Part shown: positions 8,001 through 12,401 of the stretch, in pieces | Layout of the letters: each line of letters begins with the position of its first letter | Position numbering within the stretch: the first letter of the stretch is position 1 | From: CAZHPY01 sp964534705 | GTDB taxonomy: Bacteria; Omnitrophota; Gorgyraeia; 2-01-FULL-45-10 | Assembly: GCA_964534705.1 (NCBI GenBank) | Contig: CAZHPY010000047.1 | Coordinates: 1-12,401 of the forward strand | Length of the DNA stretch: 12,401 nucleotides | Reading direction: 5' to 3' | Made by a program: the position numbers and the translations under genes | Notes under the pieces: generated by a model | Database searches by the model: none | What the model saw: the letters and a program-made list of their open reading frames with translations, nothing else | Told to the model about the DNA's origin: nothing

Positions 8001-11000
8001 GGACCATGAAGTGCCGTTATTCGATGAATAGCTTATCTTAACCTCAGTGACGGAACCTCCTGTTGGGAACCATGTTATATTCTCCGTATCATTGACATAC
8101 CAGGTCTCATTTCCATTAGGCGCAATGATACTCATCGAGCCTACTATACTTAAGTTGTCGCTGGTCTCGTCATATATGGTATCATCGTTGGAATCATATA
8201 CCCTGATCAAAAGATTATCCGTAGCGTTATCTGGAACTGTCCAGTTATAAGTTGTTTCACCATTTCCGTTATTTGTTTCATTTATAGATATATTATAGGG
8301 CTCAGTAAGGGTATATGGGAACCTGGAATCGTTCGTTCCGAGACTGGAATACGCTATAATATTCACTCTGGGAATATTTCCTGTGGTCATCCATCTCAAT
8401 GTCGTATTATACCCGATGTCCAGGCGCTGTCCACCGACGGGCTCAGACAGCGAGATTCCGCCCTGGATCTTGAAATAATTATCCGATGTATCATTGGCTT
8501 CCGGATCCGTCGCGTCGGATACGCGTATCTTTACATTGTCGGATATAACGTCATGGACAATATAGCCGGGATATATGCCCGTATTCGGCGTAGACGCGTT
8601 AATTGTGGTGGCGTTGATCCAGTCGTCATCCTTGGCGATCTCCAATCTTGCGTTAGGCACGCTGCCGTTCTTCGTCCAGGCGATCGTTATATTGTCGTTG
8701 ACGGTGAAATTCTGGCCGCCGCCGCCATTGGGATAGGTAACATTAAAATATCCTACGATCTTGGAATTGGAAGGAGATGTCGCGTATATATCAGTGCGGC
8801 CGGCCGTGGGGTCCTGGACCATCACCTTGAACGCCCCCGTAATATTGTCCTTTACCGTCCAGTTCCATGTCCTTGTGGCGTTAGCTTCTCCGGAATTATC
8901 CGCTCCTTCCTTTATGGTGAGCGTGTAATTCGTTCCGTCTATGGTATAGTTTAAATTTACCAGTGGCACATTCATGCTGGAACACTTCCACTTTACCTGC
9001 TGTGTCGTTCCGACGGGCCATATGTCATATGAAGCGCTGTAAGGAGACACGACCTCGTATAAAGGAACGATCCTGCTAAACGGGTTCGAGCGCGCGGTGG
9101 CGGCTTCATCATCGGGATATGTTATCCTTACCCGTACAGTGTTATTAAGGTCATCGGGGATGCTCCAGGTATAGTTCTCGTTATTCGTCACATTGGCTTC
9201 TATCAAAGTGCCGAGCCCTTCGGTAAAATTTGTCTTGGACCAGTAAAGGTTAACATAAGGAACGTCGCCATATTTATTCCATGTGATATATGCCGGCCTG
9301 TTGGCATATAAGAGTTGATTGGAAATCGGCGTCAGCATCTGGAACCTCGGAATTATGCTGAAGGTGTCGGATGTGTCGTTCGTCTGTTCATCAAATGTAT
9401 TGGACACCTTTACGGTACAATTCGGCGAAATGATAGCCGGATTATCTACCGGGATTGCCCACGGATAGCCTGTAGTATTACCTATCGAGCCGTTGGCGTA
9501 ACCGACAAAATTCCAGGTACCGTTACCGTTATTCCAGTATATGCTCACGTTCTCTATATTACCCTTCATGGTCCATCTCACATAGTTGGTGGAATTAACA
9601 TCCCATTTGTTTCCTTCTGTCGGCGCAGAAACCGTTATATTTCCCGCTATCGCGAATGGCTGGGATTCGGCAATCGGCACGTTTATTGGATCTGCCAGGC
9701 GCGTTATTCTCAACCTGACATCATTGGAAAGCGTAGCGCCGGGAACCGTCCATGGAAATGTGGCGTTGCCGGCGTCTATGGAATCGCCAGTGGCGTTGAG
9801 AGCGTCGCTCCATACACTCTGCCAGGAGCCGTTCCCTATACGGTATTCTATCTTCACATTATCAGTGGGACTGTAAATACCGGTTTTGATCCATGCTATA
9901 TCGTATGTGGTATTGGCAAGTATTCTTTCACCATATATCGACGGCGCCGTTACGGCCAAAGCGCCCCGTATAAGGAATGTGTTATTCGATTCGTCTGTCA
10001 CTGTCGATTCGGATACGTCCGTAATGTTTAACTTTGCCTGTTTATTGGCCTTAACAGCCGTGCCAGGGACTGTCCAGTTCGCATATGCGCTTCCGTTATA
10101 TTCAGGTGTCCCTGCCAGAACATTTGCAACATCGTTCCAGTTCGCGCCGTCATACACCCTCAGGCTGATATTCTGGATCGAACCGGCCCTTACCCAGTTC
10201 ATAGTCGGCTTAGTGCCCGCGATCCAGACTTCGTTACCGGAATCAGGGTTCGCGACCGTAAGTTTTCCCTTGATCTTGAACGGATCTGTGGACGTGTCAT
10301 TCACCAGACTAAACCTGTCGACATGGGCATCGGAGATCCTGATCTTTACATTGTTAGATAGCTTGTCTTCGACCGGTGAATAGTTAAAACTCTGAAGCGT
10401 GCCGTTAGCGCCCGCGGGAACGGTGGTAATGTTCCATGTCTCGGTTTCATTCGCGAAAGCATTTGTCGAACCCTGTATTATAACGGACGGGAATGTCCCT
10501 GTAGGAGTCCAATTGATGAATCTTGATGCTCCCACTACCCAGTCAGGCTCCGCCTGGTCAGGCGCCGACAATGTGATCTTGCCGACAATACTGAAATTGT
10601 TCCCGGAGACATTCCAAACATTTACGTTATTGGCATCCTGGACCTTGACTTTTAATATACTGCCGATATCATCTGGGACTTCCCAGTTGTGGAAGGACGG
10701 GACTGCCGAGAGATTTGCTATGATCGGCTTCCATGGACCGGCGTCGGAATTATTGGAATACGAAAGGTTTACCTGTGTAATGGCGCCATATTTCTGCCAG
10801 GTAATGTTATAGCTCTCGCCCACTTTCATTGTAATACCGCTGGCTATAGGGGTCAGCAGCTCTATCGCACCTTTCACGGTAAAGTTAAAGTCATTGGTAT
10901 CATTTGTCAAATTCTGGTCCGAATCATAGGCCCTGATCCTTGCGTTGGTGCTCAACGGGATAGTGGCATTTATCGGCCACTCCCATAAACCGTGACCGCC

Positions 11001-12401
11001 TGAACCGGCGGGCACCCTGGTAGCTACGGTCATCCAGTCGTTGGCGCTTGTCCCGTTATAATTATACTGGATCGTCACGTTTTGTATGGGGCCTACAAAA
11101 TCCCATGTTATATTATAATTACCGCCGACATTCCATGACTCGTTTCCGGTATTCGGGCTGGTGACGCTTATATTACCCCTTATGGTGAACGGCGGCGTTG
11201 ACTCGTTATTGTTATTTTGATTTATCTTGCTTACAACCCTCACCTTGCACTGTGTGGATATTACATCGGTGGGTATCGGCCAGTCTACATATTCACCCGC
11301 GGCATTGGAGGCGTTATCGTCTATCAGCGACCAGTTATTCCCATTATAAAATTCAAGCTTTACGGTCGGCAGTGCGCTTGAGCTCTTTCTCGTCCAGCGT
11401 ATATCATACGTTTCACCGCAGACGAGCACCGCGCCCGCTTCAGGCTGGGTAACCTGGAAATCTTCGATAAATGTGAAATTATTCTCGGATATATCATATG
11501 TGATATTTTCATTGGAAGAGTCTGTTATCTTGATACTGGCGTTATTCGTACATATTTCGGGAACGCTAAAATTCGCGGACCCCGCGGCGCCGGAAGCTGA
11601 AGTCCTGAAAACCCATGGACCGTCTGAACCGTTGATGGAATAATAGATATTTACCGTCGGAACAGCTACGGAAGTCCATGTCACCTGGCTTGTATTAGCC
11701 AGTATTATCCACTCGGTCGCCTGGCTGTTGGGCGCGGTCAGGTTCAACTTACCTATTATGTTAAACGGGTTTGACGTGCCGTTAACCGCATAGGTATCAT
11801 TATCATAGACACGCACCTGCGCTGAGGTTGTCCTTATAATAGGTACTGATGGCCAAATATAAGTATCATTCTGGTCTATATTGACATCGTAAGCTATGCT
11901 CTCCCAGCTTGCGCTCGCATTCTGGCGGTAGAATATATCAACTGATGATATCTTGGTGCCGGTATATGACCATCGAATCGGCGTGGTCGTAGATTCAACG
12001 ATATTGCTTGAATTATTAGCGGGCTCGGTAACATTGACCTGCGGGAAGATGGTAAATGCCGTATCTGAAGCATCGCTAATATCGGTCATACCGCTTACAT
12101 TATGCGTAACCTTAATAAAACATGTGCTGTCATTCTTAAGATCGTCAACGCTCCATGCATAACTGTTGGATCCATCAACGCCTGGATAACTGGCATTTAT
12201 CGTATTCCACGGTCCGCCCGATCCGTTAACGGAATATTGTATAAGAACAGGGGTAACGGTACCGGTTGCTGTCCAATTTATAGTCTTATTCTGGCCGACA
12301 TACCAGGTAATAGCGCTATTCGGCACATCTACATGAAGAATACCTTTGATCCTGTATGTTGAATTCGATTCATCATTAACGTTTATTGAGGCATTCGTCT
12401 C
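5079..12401 (-). CDS. Giant sequon-rich surface protein with Kre9/Knh1-like Ig repeats (5' end outside window)
   Basis: At least 2440 residues are visible and the frame stays open to the window edge. The GTG at 12326 falls inside a repeat and is an ordinary valine codon, so the true start lies upstream. Counting residues from that valine as 1, sixteen repeats cover up to 1608. A unique beta domain (about 1609-1800) follows, then a long alpha-helical stretch (about 1803-1905), an Ig-like domain (1908-2020), helices (2030-2150), another beta domain (2160-2245) and a coiled coil (2246-2325). One membrane helix (2352-2373) leads to a 42-residue charged tail. This predicts a cell-surface stalk or adhesin, anchored by its C-terminus with the repeats outside. 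The ectodomain is rich in Asn, Ser and Thr with very dense N-x-S/T sequons; the tail has none. There is no LPXTG sorting motif. Ligand and function are unknown. It is transcribed directly into the ATPase genes. Similarity of repeats to PF10342 (Kre9/Knh1) is by eye. Confidence 0.9.
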   Translation of the reverse strand, partial: ETNASINVNDESNSTYRIKGILHVDVPNSAITWYVGQNKTINWTATGTVTPVLIQYSVNGSGGPWNTINASYPGVDGSNSYAWSVDDLKNDSTCFIKVTHNVSGMTDISDASDTAFTIFPQVNVTEPANNSSNIVESTTTPIRWSYTGTKISSVDIFYRQNASASWESIAYDVNIDQNDTYIWPSVPIIRTTSAQVRVYDNDTYAVNGTSNPFNIIGKLNLTAPNSQATEWIILANTSQVTWTSVAVPTVNIYYSINGSDGPWVFRTSASGAAGSANFSVPEICTNNASIKITDSSNENITYDISENNFTFIEDFQVTQPEAGAVLVCGETYDIRWTRKSSSALPTVKLEFYNGNNWSLIDDNASNAAGEYVDWPIPTDVISTQCKVRVVSKINQNNNNESTPPFTIRGNISVTSPNTGNESWNVGGNYNITWDFVGPIQNVTIQYNYNGTSANDWMTVATRVPAGSGGHGLWEWPINATIPLSTNARIRAYDSDQNLTNDTNDFNFTVKGAIELLTPIASGITMKVGESYNITWQKYGAITQVNLSYSNNSDAGPWKPIIANLSAVPSFHNWEVPDDIGSILKVKVQDANNVNVWNVSGNNFSIVGKITLSAPDQAEPDWVVGASRFINWTPTGTFPSVIIQGSTNAFANETETWNITTVPAGANGTLQSFNYSPVEDKLSNNVKIRISDAHVDRFSLVNDTSTDPFKIKGKLTVANPDSGNEVWIAGTKPTMNWVRAGSIQNISLRVYDGANWNDVANVLAGTPEYNGSAYANWTVPGTAVKANKQAKLNITDVSESTVTDESNNTFLIRGALAVTAPSIYGERILANTTYDIAWIKTGIYSPTDNVKIEYRIGNGSWQSVWSDALNATGDSIDAGNATFPWTVPGATLSNDVRLRITRLADPINVPIAESQPFAIAGNITVSAPTEGNKWDVNSTNYVRWTMKGNIENVSIYWNNGNGTWNFVGYANGSIGNTTGYPWAIPVDNPAIISPNCTVKVSNTFDEQTNDTSDTFSIIPRFQMLTPISNQLLYANRPAYITWNKYGDVPYVNLYWSKTNFTEGLGTLIEANVTNNENYTWSIPDDLNNTVRVRITYPDDEAATARSNPFSRIVPLYEVVSPYSASYDIWPVGTTQQVKWKCSSMNVPLVNLNYTIDGTNYTLTIKEGADNSGEANATRTWNWTVKDNITGAFKVMVQDPTAGRTDIYATSPSNSKIVGYFNVTYPNGGGGQNFTVNDNITIAWTKNGSVPNARLEIAKDDDWINATTINASTPNTGIYPGYIVHDVISDNVKIRVSDATDPEANDTSDNYFKIQGGISLSEPVGGQRLDIGYNTTLRWMTTGNIPRVNIIAYSSLGTNDSRFPYTLTEPYNISINETNNGNGETTYNWTVPDNATDNLLIRVYDSNDDTIYDETSDNLSIVGSMSIIAPNGNETWYVNDTENITWFPTGGSVTEVKISYSSNNGTSWSAIQENYNISNDGIINNTGNITNSFPWVVPDSISNHSLIRIEDRFDETVNDTSAATFKIKGKLNISSPSAGLRWVTYESHTISWSPTGSIGRVNLYYSKDNFTGDIQTIALNRSNVSVGDSYPWPVPDPKLVYNLNDSQLPVPIRVRVADSNDSTVYIDSGEFNLDYYNITWYVRDFLTSLQVATGLSVNDTSGWSQSGLASPILHKTPYNAQWQALWTHNDYGDATAKYAADSDKNVTVYLESKVVHVWEARTEYSYDPDTDMLAFRSYLVRDGSIAGARDENGTFYTIATNCSVEMYYPNGTEVMPPLSTSNTTEAGFFNLEWPSTGLNTSIVYSGITQIETAVGGRFRTPFLVNLIPTVSMDTITDLVSERINVPLTQIQAEITSELGNQTILIENKMNETVQTIQNASQEMQSSVNATLTSFESRTYAAIEDLQMGANQSIAAGQAALAAAGVLEETASRYSWKATVSPNPVLPGDNITVSLQGPGEAKGAFPLTPLLDIYAWDNAAIEKGMFPTDKTYVNTTTEIAGVNVSVSSAIYTYKLPVNKERFEIGKAYTYILTEQITGGMVTGSGMVESASIASIIGLAAAAPEAERAAKKALESIKALEAVLLTKDNVNIALTLKGLKESVDSLPNMMNREGDGKDMSKTINQISSRLQKLVGEEGYDLKEMLGETLKENPTLKEVRIKTEAIGSAVDTTLQIMESKFGGVDTPIVSTSLLSGSVRFRITAVNPSTMKRQKVQIKNYLPQEVTPNDVMDLGGLELEYDANKSIYYVYKELELEPAEIRIFEVEVNDVWFIPEKKIEDTKKRVDVIINKLEKTEYYEKGKEIADVIYPRLDRILADQADELVSRSQHIGIYRQNLIVMDQVKEDIAKMEKILVTAGGPPAPEMLADTKIKADEPNKTMTWIVIFIIITFIGLMAGVLFFTWHHQARFTKEALLSAKKSAFPEKPSREEGERGGPEKGGDPEEK
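5208..5273 (-). other. Membrane anchor segment of the giant protein
   Basis: This encodes WIVIFIIITFIGLMAGVLFF and the following TW, the only strongly hydrophobic stretch in the visible protein. HHQARFTKEALLSAKK follows it, and the positive charge indicates the tail stays in the cytoplasm with the repeats outside. This places the 42-residue tail on the same side as the F1 head. Confidence 0.85.
7503..12401 (-). repeat. Array of 16 full plus one partial Ig-like repeats of 94-107 residues
   Basis: Each unit begins with a strand like ITVSAP or LNLTAP and a W-x-V-x(5-6)-ITW core. A polar strand like VNLYYSxNxG, a YxWxVPD strand, IRVxDxxDxxxxDTS and a closing FxIxGK/N follow. Unit starts on the minus strand are at about 12338, 12038, 11747, 11459, 11171, 10865, 10577, 10262, 9959, 9638, 9344, 9062, 8747, 8456, 8135 and 7817; a partial unit precedes 12338. 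The strand pattern resembles the Kre9/Knh1 Ser-Thr-rich extracellular domain. Units differ widely in sequence with no near-identical neighbours, so the array expanded long ago and has not been recently homogenised. Confidence 0.85.

Noticed and set aside
9315..10031. Open frame of 238 codons on the plus strand
   Set aside because: It lies opposite the repeat array. Its arginine- and tyrosine-rich, low-order composition reflects the reverse of Asn/Thr-rich codons, and it has no family match.
12324..12326. GTG codon as the start of the giant protein
   Set aside because: The 25 codons upstream to the window edge are open and encode the end of another repeat (SNSTYRIKG then LHVDVP). There is no ribosome site, so the gene simply continues outside the window.
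7503..12401. Repeat array as a CRISPR or recent tandem DNA duplication
   Set aside because: The periodicity is about 300 bases and exists at protein level only; neighbouring units are highly diverged in DNA and the frame is continuous.

Overview
All genes in this window lie on the minus strand and read from high to low coordinates as one tightly packed operon. In transcription order they are: the 3' part of a giant repeat-built surface protein (12401 to 5079, open at the window edge); F-type ATPase genes for epsilon, c, a b-delta fusion, alpha, gamma and beta (5072 to 75); and the first 18 codons of a gene that looks like a GspE/PilB-type secretion or pilus ATPase (55 to 1, cut by the edge). 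Gaps between genes are 6, 11, 33, -20, 47, 10 and 19 bases. No promoter, intrinsic terminator, RNA gene, mobile element or CRISPR array is visible, and no stretch over 60 bases lacks a gene.

The organism is a bacterium: it has F-type rather than A/V-type ATPase genes, Shine-Dalgarno sites such as GAGG and AGGA, and ATG/GTG starts. Moderate GC, a giant low-conservation surface protein and divergent core genes suit an uncultured candidate phylum. Omnitrophota is my guess from general resemblance, and I cannot prove it from this window.

The ATPase is unusual. It has intact nucleotide-binding motifs in alpha and beta, an alpha arginine finger and a c-subunit carboxylate, so it should hydrolyse or make ATP. 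However, subunit a (atpB) and a free-standing delta are not in the cluster. Delta appears only as a C-terminal domain on the b subunit. Epsilon is reduced to its beta-sandwich and sits first. Alpha has a shortened N-terminus, gamma has lost most of its usual terminal signatures, and the first helix of c lacks the usual glycine ladder. The order epsilon-c-b-alpha-gamma-beta is a rotation of the N-ATPase order (beta-epsilon-...-a-c-b-alpha-gamma).

The giant protein has at least 16 Ig-like repeats of about 94-107 residues resembling the Kre9/Knh1 family. A membrane-proximal part of beta domains and coiled coils follows, then one transmembrane helix and a short charged tail. Its ectodomain is packed with N-x-S/T sequons: about half of all Asn in the repeats lie in one. 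Because its stop is only 6 bases from the epsilon start, the surface protein and the ATPase are probably co-expressed. The main hypothesis here is a specialised F1-like ATPase tied to a cell-surface machine, loosely like the F1-like ATPases linked to surface protein systems in mycoplasmas. This is inference, and a plain second ATPase beside an unrelated adhesin remains possible.
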